A stretch of DNA of 64,000 bases, taken from Pseudocercospora fijiensis CIRAD86. Its lineage: Eukaryota > Ascomycota > Dothideomycetes > Mycosphaerellales > Mycosphaerellaceae. A model generated the notes under the pieces. That model was not told the DNA's origin, did no database searches, and saw only the letters and a list, made by a program, of their open reading frames with translations. Of this stretch, positions 47,354 through 59,262 are shown one piece after another. Made by a program: the position numbers and the translations under genes. Numbering within the stretch: position 1 is the stretch's first letter; each line of letters opens with the position of its first letter. The stretch is taken from contig NW_006921532.1 of the NCBI RefSeq assembly GCF_000340215.1, forward strand, positions 8,367,735 through 8,431,734, read 5' to 3'.

Positions 47354-48586
47354 CTAACTAATTAGAGGCAAGCAATTATTAGTAATAAAGGATAATAAGA
47401 CTATACTACTATAGTAGATACGCACCGAGCGTTAATAAACGCGCTATAACTATTAACTAATCGCCTGCTCTTTTAAGGAACCTACCTCTTTACTAGCGTA
47501 CCCTATAAGACCCTCCTTTTAACGCCCCCTTTTGCTTCTTCCTTCTATCGAGGTCTCGAGGCCTAGGCGATCGGCGAGGGCGGTACGTGTACGCGTAGAA
47601 TAGTAATAATAATAATAACGACGGCGTCTCGCCTATACTAAAGGGCAGTACGGCTAGCGCGGCTATATTAGTAACAGTGCTACGGAGTGTATTATTAGTA
47701 GAAGGAGGAGATTAGAAGCGAGGTAAAGTTAGCGCTAAGACGACTAGCGCCGCTATTGTTAATATTACTTGCTATTGTCGCTGCGCCTGCAGATACAACC
47801 TTACCTATACTACGAGCCTAAGGCACCTTTAATCAAAACTTTAATTAAAGCTTTAAGCCTATTAAAGGTTTAATTAGAACTTTAAGGCCGAGTTAAAACT
47901 TTAAGCCGCTTAAAAGATTAAGTAGACTAATAGACTAACTAACTAAGGGCAAAACTATAGAGCTAAGCTAGCTAGGGTCGATCTTACGGACAATAGGTTA
48001 CTCCTCGATCTATCTAACTCTTTAAGCGAGGCGAACCTCTACTACTGCACTTATAATAGCCTTTATTTATAGAAACTAGACAAGCTGTGTTTTTTAAAAG
48101 ATAAGATAAGATTAACAATTAAAGGCTACTAAACCTAACTAATTAGGGCTAGTAAAACTACGATAGTAAATAATAGCCCTCGTAATAATAAGAGTAACCC
48201 TCGGAATAGACAAACCCTCGGAGCGGACATTTCTAGGTCTTTTAGAGTAGACGCAAAGAACTCGGTACGATATTACTTAGAACGGAGGCAGGGCTATAAT
48301 ACCTCGTACGTCTACCTATTATAGTAGGGAAGACGCGCTCGTATTATAATTAGTCGAAGGCCCTCAATTTTCGTAGCTATATATTACTTTATTATATGCA
48401 AGGATAGCGCAGTTAGAGTTAGACATTGTGTTATATTAGAGGTAAGGTTTGATATAGTTATATAATCGGTAGTTGTATATTTAATTTAGCGCGAATCGAG
48501 TAGCTTATTAGACCTACTAAGTTAGTAGCAATAGAGGTTAGAACAAAGACTAGCTACGAGGGCGCGGCCTTTAGAAGGGAAGCGTA
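47354..48586 (+). other. Element A 3' non-coding region
   Basis: About 1.2 kb between pol and the 3' LTR. It holds clustered ACTTTAA motifs near 47835-47915 and no readable frame. A purine-rich stretch (AGAAGGGAAG, 48573-48582) sits just before the LTR and could be the polypurine tract. Confidence 0.5.
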
Positions 48587-48784
48587 TATTAGGACTAAAG
48601 AGGTTATACGTAATTAGTATATAACTAGGCTCGAGTAAAGCTAGGGTCTTAATGCCTTAGGCAGGGCTTAGCGCTTAGCGTTAGGCTAACTTGCCTGTCT
48701 TCCTCCCTCTCCTCTTAGCTCTCTATCGAATACTATACTAATTTACTACTACCCTATCTACCTACTAATACAACCCTTTTTATA
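48587..48784 (+). repeat. Element A 3' LTR
   Basis: 198 bp, partner of 29399-29596; followed by the ATAAG duplication. Confidence 0.92.
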
Positions 48785-48935
48785 ATAAGTGCTCGAAGAA
48801 CTAGATAAGAATAGGGGTTACTAAGGTACTATTAGAACTAGCTATACTAGAAGAGGTAGAAGAAGGGCTATTACTAGCCTTATATTTAGTCTTAGGTGCT
48901 AGCAACAACGACGACGGCTTGTAAATCTATCTCCT
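48785..48935 (+). pseudogene. hAT transposase 3' end (continuation of 27370-29398)
   Basis: Immediately after the ATAAG duplication the hAT frame resumes: CSKN, TAG, IRIGVTKVLLELAILEEVEE, to a stop near 48921. This fits the usual C-terminal ECLKNW-type helix. It shows that element A inserted into the last part of the transposase gene. Confidence 0.75.
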
Positions 48936-49908
48936 TCTTAACCCTAAGTATTACTAGGTACTAATTATATAATTACGTAACTATAAATACTAATTATTCA
49001 CTTATTATTAACTATGATTGTGATTACAGGCGCTGACTAGTGAGTACTTAGTATTCAACAACTATGCCGGCGGGCGTGGATTACATAAAGGAGTGGTTAA
49101 TGGACGGGCTCGCGGTGGTGGTGGAGATAGGGATGTGCGTCGAAAATGGGTTCGACTTGTCCAGCAGGGCGTTGGTAGATGTCTTGCACGTCGTTACGGC
49201 AACCTGGTACTTGGCCCACGTAAGGGCGAGAGAAGACTTGAATCTCCCATGCATACCGCTTATGCCTTGCAGTGATGTTGTATAACTAATACCATGCATA
49301 GCAAGCGCCGTGTCGTGCAACCACAGGTCTTTGGATACACTTGACAGCCTGTCATGCGTCGATGCAAGGTACGAGCAGAGCACAACGAACATGACTTTGC
49401 ATGTTACCGTGAAAGAAACCTTGCTTGCGCTCTGGATTATCATGGTTCTTCGGCGGCACACGAATTTGGTGAGATGTCTGTCGTTTTGCCTTACGTGCAT
49501 GTGGCTCACAGCAGGAACATGTTTCTCCTAGATTGCCTTGTAATTTAACGATCATGCTCGAGCAAGCTGGGAAGTGACTGTGCCATTTTCGTTAGGAGAG
49601 CGGATGGGACCTGACTGACTGACTGACCCAAGCGTGTTTTGACTTGGGTCCTCACACATCGAAAACCCAAGATACCGATGAAGGGCGACGAAACAGCGCG
49701 ATGAAATGATGGTGGAGGCGGGGAAGCAATTCTGGGGTTCCTGGGGAATGATCAATGATGTTGGTAGAGTGAGTTCATCAAGCTTTCAATACAGCTGTTT
49801 CAGTTGGTACCTTGGCTCGGCTGTGTGGCCGTCCGCATCAATAATCTAGCAGGACTATGGGACAGTAAATGCAGCCCAAGATCTGGAGCGGCGAGACAGG
49901 TTGACATC

Positions 49909-50470
49909 TTAGCGGCGTCTGCATTGACAGTAGATGGACGAGGGGGAGGGGACTATTAGGGCGTTGTTGTCAAGTGTACGGGAAGTACCGCCCCTGTAGT
50001 CTATGTGGTTACCAATTCCACCCAGAATAGGTGAACCACGGATCACGGATTGTTTCGCGGCAAGCATATCGCAGAATGGAGAGGCCATCGACAGTATCCT
50101 GAAGGTAGTGACTTGAAATGGTATAGCGTGTTCCGCCTCCAGACCTGTGTCCGTCAAGATTTGGACTCTCCTGTTTCCTTTCAGTCAGAGGCTTCAGCGT
50201 GAAGTGTCAGTGGCAAAAAGCATTTGGATTACTGTTTGCACAATTTCCTGCAGGCGCAGCTGCGATGTTCCAGCGCCTCGGGCTGGGAAAAGGGGAGCGA
50301 ATGCCGCAACGGTCCCCAAGCCGTTTCTGTTGATCGCATCGCCCTTAACAAGGTAATGTGTTGCTACTTGAAACGTGGGCCTTGATGCATTGATCGAATC
50401 CTTTCCGTCCAGAGTCATGGTGATTTCAAATTTGGACGCACCATTCCTAACCAGCCAGTCACATTACTCA
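49909..50470 (-). pseudogene. Coding-like sequence, unknown family, interrupted
   Basis: I do not recognise it. A minus-strand frame from about 50470 reads DWLVRNGASKFEITMTLDGK, then FQVATHYLVKGDAINRNG and GTVAAFAPLFPARGAG to TGA at 50196-50194. After two stops the same frame resumes (50157-49909) with HAIPFQVTTFRILSMASPF. The repeat of a PxFQVTxxxxL pattern suggests one protein with two similar strands. I could not find an in-frame intron that removes the stops. It lies about 1 kb from the edge of the transposon block. It may be a decayed gene or a gene whose exons I cannot assemble. Confidence 0.35.
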
Positions 50471-53400
50471 AAGGATCATCAGGTATAGGAGGAGGAGTCT
50501 CGAACGGGGAGCGGCACTGCAAACAGTTCCGGAAACGCCACGGCTCGATCAAACGGTCACTGGCGGCGGAGCCGTCTTCCGCGCAGCATCGAGGCTGCAA
50601 TCCCGCATCGGAGACACATCCACGAGTGCAGGAACGATAGAGACTGATACATCCCACGCGCGCGGGCGTGATCCTTCCTTTCGCCTCCATGCTGGCGAGT
50701 TTGTGATGCGATGCAAGTATGCGAAAGCGGCGTTGTTGGAGGATGCGGGATCTGAGGCTCGTTGCATGTGTGCCGGACCTTGCTAATAACTACTGTAATT
50801 GCTTGTGTCTGCGATAAACGCGTGTGGGAGAGGCCGTCTGCAAGTGGCCAGCACGGGATATCATAGTTTGTGAAGATGTCGCAGACCGGATCAGTCAGTA
50901 GCCCCATGGAGGACGGAGCGACCATCTCCGTCAGATTGGATCGTCGCAGAAGCAACGTCGATACTCCGTCAGCGCATCGTTGTGGGAAAAAGAATGCGCG
51001 CGCATCATCAAGGCCGAATGCAGACGGCAGACGGCACAGAGGGCCTAGAAGGCTGAAGGAAGCAAGTACCGACCAAGCGCTTGGGTGGTTTAGGCTAAAA
51101 AGGGATGCACGTTTCCGGCAGCGTGGTATGGAATGTGTCCTACCTTACCTTTACCTTACCTTGCCTTACCGTCTGATGCTGTGGCGCCATTATTACAGGA
51201 ACAATTCTGACTTGTGCCTTGAATGATGAGGCAGGCTGCTATAATGACAAGTATGGTTACTGTTCTGTTCACACATCCCGATCCCTGGCCGGCTTCCATC
51301 AAGCCGTTGTGCGACACATCCCGAAGACGTTTGCGATCTCCCGCAGCACAGCAGCCGGGGAAGATGGAATGCAATCGTTCGTGGCGCACTCCTGACGCAG
51401 GGTGCACCGTGGCAGGGTTTGCGGAGAGTGGAGAGTGGAGAGTGGAGAGCGGGACTTGCTTTTCCACACCGCCGGAGCCGGCTGGGGTCGACATGTCCAC
51501 ATGACAGGCACACCCCTTGGCATCTGGTCATCTGCATTCGTGAGGCCGGGCTGCAGCGTGTGCTGCCTGCTCTATGTATGTACTATTCCATCCGGCGTAC
51601 GGACGATGTTGCCCCGTGTCGCTGTCGCTGTCGCCGTCGCAGCGTCGCTGCGTCGCGGTCCAGGACATCCATACCGGCTATCCGCCCAAGAAAGGTCCCT
51701 TCGAAATGACTGGACATCAAATACGAGAATTGCTGGCCAATTGCTCGTGCGTGCTTTCGATTAATATTGCGGGGGTACGAGGAGGACCATGCTCGTCGCC
51801 TCGTGCTGATGATTCTCCTCATGGTAAGATCTACTTCTACGGTGAAGTAGTCACGCAGTAGTGACGCCTCGGTGCTTCTGTGTCCTTGCAAAGCTATTCT
51901 TTAGCTGCGTTCCGGGGCGCCTCTTCCGACCCCGGTTTTTTTCACGGGAATGTGTAAGCGAAACTGGATAGACGCGAGGATGAAGGGATGTCGTTGATCA
52001 AAATGGGTCGAGAACAGAACTGTGGAGAAGCACTAGGAAGCAGTGTTTCACGCTCCTCCTCACGTTTCCATGCAAAGGGATAGAGCTGAGAGGCGGAGGA
52101 TGAGGGAGGATTGCAAGGCGTGCGACCAGCGGTCAAGAGGCAGATGACTTTGCCGCCAGCTTTGCCAGCGCATCAATTCCGGTCATCTGCCCCCAAAGTC
52201 GCGTGGTAAGCGACCAAAAGCACTGCAAAGACCAGCGATGATTTCCACAACGAGACACATTATTGCAACGGACGGGTCACTGAACCTGTGATTAGACCGT
52301 GCAACATCTGGCCCGGTCCTGGGTGTGCAGTTGCGGCTGTGCCTGTACCCTGGTGACACCCAGAGCATCGTGTGAGGTGTGCGATTCGTTCGGCCGCTGT
52401 ACATCAAGCATACCAATAATACTAATAAAACTACAGCATCCTTCACTTCTACCCGTTGATGATTGCAGGCGCGGCCAGACTTCCAAATTAATAAGTGTCA
52501 TGTTGTTTATTCCCATATGTAAGACATTGTTTGATGCGCTGTCGCTACCGCATCACTCGCAGGCTGTCCGCAGAAAGTGACAAGTCGGCCATTGGATGTT
52601 TCTTGTGCGTAGGTAGCCTATCAACAGGTTGCAGAACAAACGCGCGCGTTGGCTGGTGCAGCGTGCGATTGCTGTGACGAGGCATCACAGCGCGTTGCTC
52701 GAAAGGCGTGGGATTGGGACAAACACTTGATGAGTTGCACGTTCTAAAGCTGTATTTGTCCAGCCTCGTCTCGAGGTGGACATTGGCAAGACCTTCTCGA
52801 AAGAGCAATCCGAGACTAAAGGCAGCAGTCGTCAGCCACAGTTCCCTCGATTGGGCGTCGCCGCAGAGACGCCGTGCCATGCAAGGATGGCCACGATGGC
52901 GCCCAAGTGATGCTGCGGGCTCGATGCACGGAGTAGATCAGATAGGAGCTGACGCTGCATGTGAGGCGTGCGCAGATGACTTGTCTAGGAAAATGGAATA
53001 GACGGGATTGTGTAGGACACGGCAGCGCAGCGGATGTACGTCGCTGGCAAACGCAGCAGCAGCAGGCTGACGAAAATGCCGAGCAGGAATAGGACGGATA
53101 GGAGGGGAGGGGAGGGAAGCAGTAGGAGGCCGTATAACCCGTATTATTCTTGTGAGAGGTAGCAGAGCAGACGGAGGCCGCGCAGGCCGCGCTGTGCAGG
53201 CACGATTGGCTTGGAAGGCCTGTGATGACAAGAGTGACGGAACAGGAGGTGAGGTCGCTCGCCCGCCCGCCCGCTGTTGGAATCAGCGTTGTTCTGCTGC
53301 ACATGTGAAGCCACGAAATCTGGATTCTGGAGGCCGTGGGCTTGGGGCCGTGGCCTGACAGCCCACCCCACGCGTGGACTCATCTGCTGCGGACGGCACC

Positions 53401-53816
53401 GCTTGGCTTTGCGCGTCAGCAGAACGAGATGATACATTATGATGATGATAATTTGTCGACTCGCCTCGGAGCAGGGTCGGGAGGGCGATTCAGGGCACGA
53501 GAATTGGACAGCCGCGAGCCGGGATAGGCTCGGCGAGTGCATCATGCAAAAGTGATACAACGGGGAGATCTCCCAGTGGTGGTGGTGCGCGGTAGCAGGG
53601 CCGAGGGAAGTTAGTTTGCACCAAAGGTACTGTCCCGACTCCCAAGCCTTGTCCCCCTGTCCCCTTGTCCCATGCGAGCGCATAGAATAGCCGTCAGACG
53701 GGCTCAGACCTGCACGTCGTGCTTTATTACCCACACCTTCCCGTCTCGCCGGCGCAGCGCAGCGCGCTGTTGCTGTCATAGTCATTGAACACACCCACTG
53801 CCGCCCTGCTCTGCTG

Positions 53817-53842
53817 CACCGCACCGCACCGCACCGCACCGC
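53817..53842. repeat. Pentanucleotide tract (CGCAC)5
   Basis: About five tandem units in the 5' flank of the DUF1752/DUF3295 gene, the same pentamer (opposite strand) as in BET4 intron 1. Confidence 0.85.
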
Positions 53843-54166
53843 TGCCCTGCTGCGTGCAAACACTCGACGACGCGACGACCAGCACGGCGACGACCGACGA
53901 CGACGACCGCGATACTGTGATTACTGCTGTACTGCCGTGGCATTTCCCCAATCTGGCCGAGGCGATCGCGGATGAGTTGTACCTTTGTACTCCGTCGGTC
54001 CGGCCAAGCGTGCACCTGACGTCGACCACTCTGCTGCATTCGGCCTGACTGCGCCCATAACAGCACCGCGCTTTCGCCCGCCTCTGCCTCTGCCTCACCT
54101 CACTTCCTCACTTGCACAGTCGCTGGCGCGGGCGCGACGCCTTCGCCTTCGCCTTCCCCCTCCACC

Positions 54167-55980
54167 ATGCCGTTCAGGCCCGAGCATTCGCTCGTCAGCT
54201 TGGAAATCCCCAATCTGCGCCAAATCGACACCCGCTCCGTCGAGAATCTCATGGGCATGGTAAGCCACGTGCGAATTCAACAATGAACGCAAGCATATTA
54301 ACCTAACGCCCCGTGCAGTGGTCTTTATTCTCAAAGACATCGCATGCCATGGAACATGGCAAACGACTAGAAAACCTCTCGTGGCGACTGTGGACCCGCG
54401 AAACCTTTTGCTGTGCGCCTGAGCGACAAGCATCGTCGCCCACCACCACCACCAGCGTGCCTACCCCACGCCCATATCGCACTCTCTCGCCATCGAACGC
54501 GAAATCGAAGGCGGCGACGACCGCTCGCGACATGGCAGTGCCGCCGCTGTCGACCAGCCTCGATTCCGTCTCGTCGGGCGACGCCGAATTCCACCGCACG
54601 TCACACATTCCCCAGGCTCGCCCGGAACTGCGACGCAACGAATCCACCGCCAGTTCTCAGAGCCGAGGGAACGCAAAGCACATCACCCCCATCGACCTCC
54701 AGAAGATGGTCATCTCGATCAAGGAGACGAATCTGGAGCCCATCGAACTTCCCATGCCCACGCCATCGCCGCGAGCCGACGACCCACCTTCCACGAGTAC
54801 GCAGAATCTGTCGACACTACACCTCTCCCCACCGTCGCCGCCGTCGCACGACCGGACTTCTCATAGCACCGACTCACAGGCCACACTCCTGATATCGTCG
54901 GCGTCGACTGTCCACACCAATGGCTCAGAGCGCTCGAACACTTCACCACCCGTCGGCTCCCAATGTTCCGAGGACAGCTCGGCGACCGAAATGAGCTCCC
55001 ACAGCATCATTCGTGGCTTTGTGCCGGGAGGAGCACCATCATCGTACCGATCGCAGACCAACCTTGCCTCACAACCGACTCCTATCCTCAAAACATCGCC
55101 ACAGTACCGGCCAGCTCCGCCGAAGAAGAAAGGGGCCATGTTTACCATCGGGACCTCCTCTGGCGAGGATGAGTCTTCCCTGGACTCGCACATGCACAGA
55201 AGCGTCCTCTCAGATAGCCTACGTAACAAAAGCAGTCTTCGTAGCGACTGTAGCAAAAAGCAAACTTCATTCAAGGATGAAGTCGCAGTCAGCAAAGCGG
55301 CGGCGGCCGCCGTACGGAACAGTCCGGTCTTCGAAACTGACGACGAGGACGAGGACGTGTCCGAAAGTGCCATTGAAGATGACGACGATTCATCTGACTG
55401 GGAAGACTCCGATGATGCCAGCGGCCCGTCATCTGTGAACGAGAAAGATCTCTTCCAACGAGTGGACTCGCGACCGAATCTTACATCACGACGATCACTA
55501 CTCACTACACTGATGCATGAGCCCGACCGAGCGAAGGCGCTTTCCAACGCCGCATCGCGCTCAACTCCAGCGATCAGGAGATCAAGGACGACGACCCCCA
55601 ACGGACCATCTGTGGCCACCTCACCAGAGACTGGCTCGCTTGCACCACCCGTGCAACTGGAAATACCAAGGTCAAAACCAATCATAATGACCACATCCAA
55701 CACACACCAGAATCTGGCCATGTCTCCCCGCACAACTCGACGGAACATGCTCAGCAGCGAACTTACCGAGAGTCTCAGAAAGAACCTTCTATGGGAGCGC
55801 CAACACAGGAGTAGTGGAAACTTGACCACGCTCAAGCGACGGCACACATCCACGGATGTGAAAACACTCAAACAACACCCAGAACCCGGGCCCATTCTGT
55901 CCCACAAGGACGGAAAGAAGAAATTCAACAATGACTATTTCCATCAAGGCCTGGGAGAATACCACGCGAAGGGCTGGTAA
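54167..55980 (+). CDS. DUF1752 / DUF3295 regulatory protein
   Basis: Two exons: 54167-54259 (31 codons) and 54319-55980, joined by a 59-nt intron (GTAAGC...GTGCAG), giving 584 residues. The N terminus SLVSLEIPNLRQIDTRSVEN runs across the junction into MGMWSLFSKTSHAMEHGKRL and ENLSWRLWTRE. This is the DUF1752 (AreA GATA-like N-terminal) motif. After a Ser/Pro-rich linker comes an acidic stretch (ETDDEDEDVSESAIEDDDDS) and a C-terminal DUF3295 block with MLSSELTESLRKNLLWERQ, LKRRHTSTDVKTL and the ending GLGEYHAKGW. Fungal proteins with this pair are linked to nitrogen or TOR-type regulation; the exact role here is unknown. I see no DNA-binding zinc finger. Probably nuclear or cytoplasmic. Confidence 0.88.
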
Positions 55981-58900
55981 TATGACAATTGTTCGACTTG
56001 CTTCGATCTTGCGTTTCAGCGAACCGGAACATGACTTTTAGCACACTACGACATGGCGTTTACAGGTAACCAATATCCTCACGGACAGGGTTGGGCTATC
56101 GGAAAGTACCTATATTGATATATGGGCAATTCATGGCAAGGAAAAAGGGAAGGGAGAGGGACTTTTGAAATTCACAATGATACCAGCATCGGCATTCTAC
56201 AGATACTTGACGACGGCCGCAACGTTTCTGCTTCACAATACCATTGCAGCGCAGCCAAAACTAATGCAGTCTGATGAGCGATTATGCGCTCGGCGACTCT
56301 ATGGCTTGTACATTACACTTGTACCATTACACTTCAGCAACTGCTACTACGGAGGATGACCTGGTCTGCAGGGGGGACGGGTACTTTTGCCCAAAGGCGA
56401 TATTACTGATGGAATGCGTGGAGGTGGTGGGCCTCGTGGAGAAAAGGAGGCTTTTGCGTGCTTCATCCCAAGTAGTAAAAAACGACAGCCTTTTTGACCT
56501 GCGGACGATCTGTCTCACGTTCATCCTGACTTCTCATGTGCACTCACTTTACACATGACATTCTGACTGCATTATTGTCGACATGTATCTTTCCCAACCC
56601 TGAGTACTGCATATTGTGCTGACATCTCGGCCGCTATCATGTGAGCAGACCGCCATTACACAGCTGTGTCTTTTGATGCAGGCGTTGAGCGCTGCTGCAT
56701 GCCGTGCATGGAGTCTTTTACAAAGACCTGCTTGCCACTGGCCGGGATCTTCACCGTGCAGCAGAAGCACACCGACAATAATAATGAGCTACGCGAGCTG
56801 GCCCTACCGTAATTGCCGTCTTCACTTCCCGACTTCCTCTTTGACGCGTCCGCACTTTCTGAGACGTCTTCATTGCGGAAATGTGAAGGAAGGTATCACA
56901 CATTCATTCATGCATCATTGCATTTATTTCATTATTGAACTCTCCGTCGACTTCCTCACCTTCCTTTTTCATTTTATTCCACACAAACTGCAAATCTCCT
57001 GATGATTGATGGTTGCGCCACAGCTCCAGCTCCAGCTCCAGCTCTCCTGCGCGTGTTCTCAACGATTCTTGAGTTTCTTACTACACCGCCCCGCAAGTGG
57101 TCACAGGGCTTAACTAGGGAGAAGTCGGAGATCGACGAGTGGAGAAGCGAAATAAAAAAATGGAACATGGCATGTGAATTTTTTTTTACAGTGGCCGCTA
57201 GAAGGAAAAGAATGCCGCCAGTAGGCTTCGGCGCATTCGAAGATTTTCGGATTTCTAGGTCTGGACTCTGGACTCCAGCGGTCCGGAAAGAAAAACCACT
57301 GCCAAGTTTTGGTTCTGCGCCTTCTTTGTGTCGCTGGTGTCGGCCTCTTCACGGTCGGTGGGCGCTACTCATCACGCTGGTCTTGTTATGGCGCCCAGCC
57401 ATCCATCGGAAGCCGAGGCCATTGTTGTTTTATTATTTACGCCGAACGAGAGAGCGCTCCGTGGCGCTATGAATTTGGAAAACTGCTTGGCCACGTGATC
57501 GTTAACGTGACCGGACCTCCGGTTGCACCACCAACACCAACAACCTCGCGTGATCAGTGCCTTTTGAGGACGGTGCGAACGGCGGAAATCCTAATTGCAA
57601 CTGAGTGAGGAGGAGGCGGGCGCCATCCCGTGAAGAGTAGGAATCCCGTGGAGAATGGAAACCACTTGGAGGATCTCCCATCTCTTGCAGTACCGGCGCT
57701 CGTGGGTCACCACGCGCCTGCTCATGTGATGAGTGTGCTGTGCTGTCTGAAACAGTCGACGACAGCGCATACACCACCTGGACTCCCATGCATACCACTG
57801 ACCAGTGTGCTATAGCAAAAATTGCACCAAAGGCTGTTCGGTCAACACGAAACTTGTTGTTGTGACATTGTCAGGAGCAACGAGGTGAAGTCAAGAAGAT
57901 TGCTATGCACATCTAATCATTTCGATCTTGACTACTTTGCGCGATGCACAGCGTTTTCAGTGTTTCAGCTTCAGACTGGTTGGATCAAGGTTATCAATCT
58001 TGCTTTCGGAGCGACACGCCTTCTCCATACTCTGACAGCCAGCTATATTAATATCGAGATCGCCCAAGAACTCTCACCTCCTCGAGACTGCATCGATCCA
58101 GTAGAAAGAAGTGACTTTCGCGCTGGTGCATCAGAAGTCTGCGATGTGCCTGATAATGAGAGTGAACGATGGTTGCATCTATTCGTTGACACGGTTCATC
58201 GAGTCAGAAATGCCCATACGACTCGCATCGCTTGCATCGCAGCCCAACTTCCCTGTCATGGTTGTTCGGGCGGACGCATGTAACAAAACCTTCGCAGTAA
58301 CAACCTTCTTCCTCCGGCTCATCTCCCGCGAAGCCCCAGTCATGATGAAAAAGCTACGTTAGGTCATCTGAACAGTCGCGGATCTTGAATTCGCATGGAC
58401 ATGCTTTCATGCTCTTCGGCATACCGAGCGTTAATTACATACCGAGCGTTAATTACATACCGAGCTGCATACTTTCTTCGCCATCAAGTCAGCTGGGATG
58501 GACTGTTCGGTTTCCATCGGCCGGACAGCGAAGCACCTACACCGTTCGTGATGACTCAAGCCCTGGCTCATTACATTACGAGTTTGTCAGGAGTAAGAAA
58601 ATATTAGATTTGGGGCCAAGACAATTGGCACCACGATCAATACCTGCTCCAAGCTGACTCGGTCTACGAAATAGGATCATCATCATCATCGTGAGAAGGC
58701 AAGTCGACGTGTGTTTCCCTTGCATTCGTATACGCATCCCGGAATATCAAAGCCTGCCATTGCCACGTTTCGGTCCGGCCGCGCCGTTCAGGCACCGCCT
58801 CCATGCCATGATCGTGGAACTTGAAGACAGCACATGCCAGCCAGAAGATGGCAGCATTGGGCATGTCATCAGTCTCACTTGTTGTGTCCTCGTGATAACA

Positions 58901-59081
58901 CGCCTCGCCCCGCATTTTGCGCTCGTTGCTTCCGGCACTTCTCTTCTTGACGTTGCTTCCGAAAGTCCACATGATGATGACCGGTATCTGTGGCCGGAGT
59001 GAGAGAAGAGAAGCGCTACGACGGCCCTACATTCCCCGCGGTAAATAACGTTTAACCGCTTGCTACCCACGGCAGATCATA
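55981..59081. other. Gene-poor stretch downstream of the DUF1752/DUF3295 gene
   Basis: Three kilobases of ordinary composition without a recognisable gene. The longest frame, 57822-58283 (+), begins at TTG and has no family resemblance. An 18-bp tandem repeat is present at 58420-58465. Confidence 0.5.
58420..58465. repeat. 18-bp tandem repeat, about 2.5 copies
   Basis: Units CATACCGAGCGTTAATTA at 58420-58437 and 58438-58455, then a partial CATACCGAGC. Confidence 0.9.
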
Positions 59082-59260
59082 CACTGCGATTAAGCGAGAT
59101 GGCGGACGGGGGTAATCCCCGTAGACGGCAGCTAGCTTGAAAACGTTAGACGTGAACCTTTTTAAAGGTACGGATAATTCCTTTAGGCAGTACGCTAGCT
59201 TTGACTAGTAGATCCCGTTTTAGGGATCACCGCCGTCCGCCATCTCGCTTAATCGCAGTG
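59082..59260. mobile_element. MITE, Tc1/mariner-type, 179 bp
   Basis: Perfect 28-bp terminal inverted repeats (59082-59109 and 59233-59260) begin CACTGCGATTAAGCGAGATG, and the similarity continues with mismatches for about 10 more bases. The element is flanked by TA on both sides (59080-59081, 59261-59262), the target duplication of Tc1/mariner/pogo transposons. There is no coding capacity, so it would depend on a transposase from elsewhere. Confidence 0.9.
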
Positions 59261-59262
59261 TA

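Larger units (their letters stand above)
29399..48784 (+). mobile_element. Ty3/gypsy chromovirus-type retrotransposon A (contains nested B)
   Basis: It is bounded by 198-bp LTRs (29399-29596, 48587-48784) and the 5-bp target duplication ATAAG (29394-29398 and 48785-48789). The 5' LTR starts TG; the 3' LTR starts TA, as expected after RIP. The internal region has gag and pol on the plus strand, split near 29794/42005 by element B. A second copy begins at 63443 and lacks the insertion, which confirms the junction. Confidence 0.92.
48936..54166. other. Long gene-poor stretch
   Basis: The RIP composition ends near 49000 and normal composition returns. No gene is confidently identified over 5 kb apart from possible coding debris at 49909-50470 (separate entry). 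Simple repeats include a TTACC-rich tract at 51140-51170, four GGAGAGT units at 51423-51452, and (CGCAC)5 at 53817-53842. The last 0.5 kb is the probable promoter and leader of the DUF1752/DUF3295 gene. Confidence 0.5.

Noticed and set aside
25390..49000. CRISPR-like or satellite array in the AT-rich block
   Set aside because: The apparent repetitiveness is RIP-generated TAG/CTA bias; no regular spacing of identical units exists beyond LTRs and the palindromes.
54861..55931. 356-codon minus-strand open frame
   Set aside because: It is antisense to the DUF3295 region; composition is a mirror of Ser/Asp-rich codons.
57822..58283. 153-codon plus-strand frame
   Set aside because: It begins only at TTG, has no recognisable motif and no plausible exon structure.
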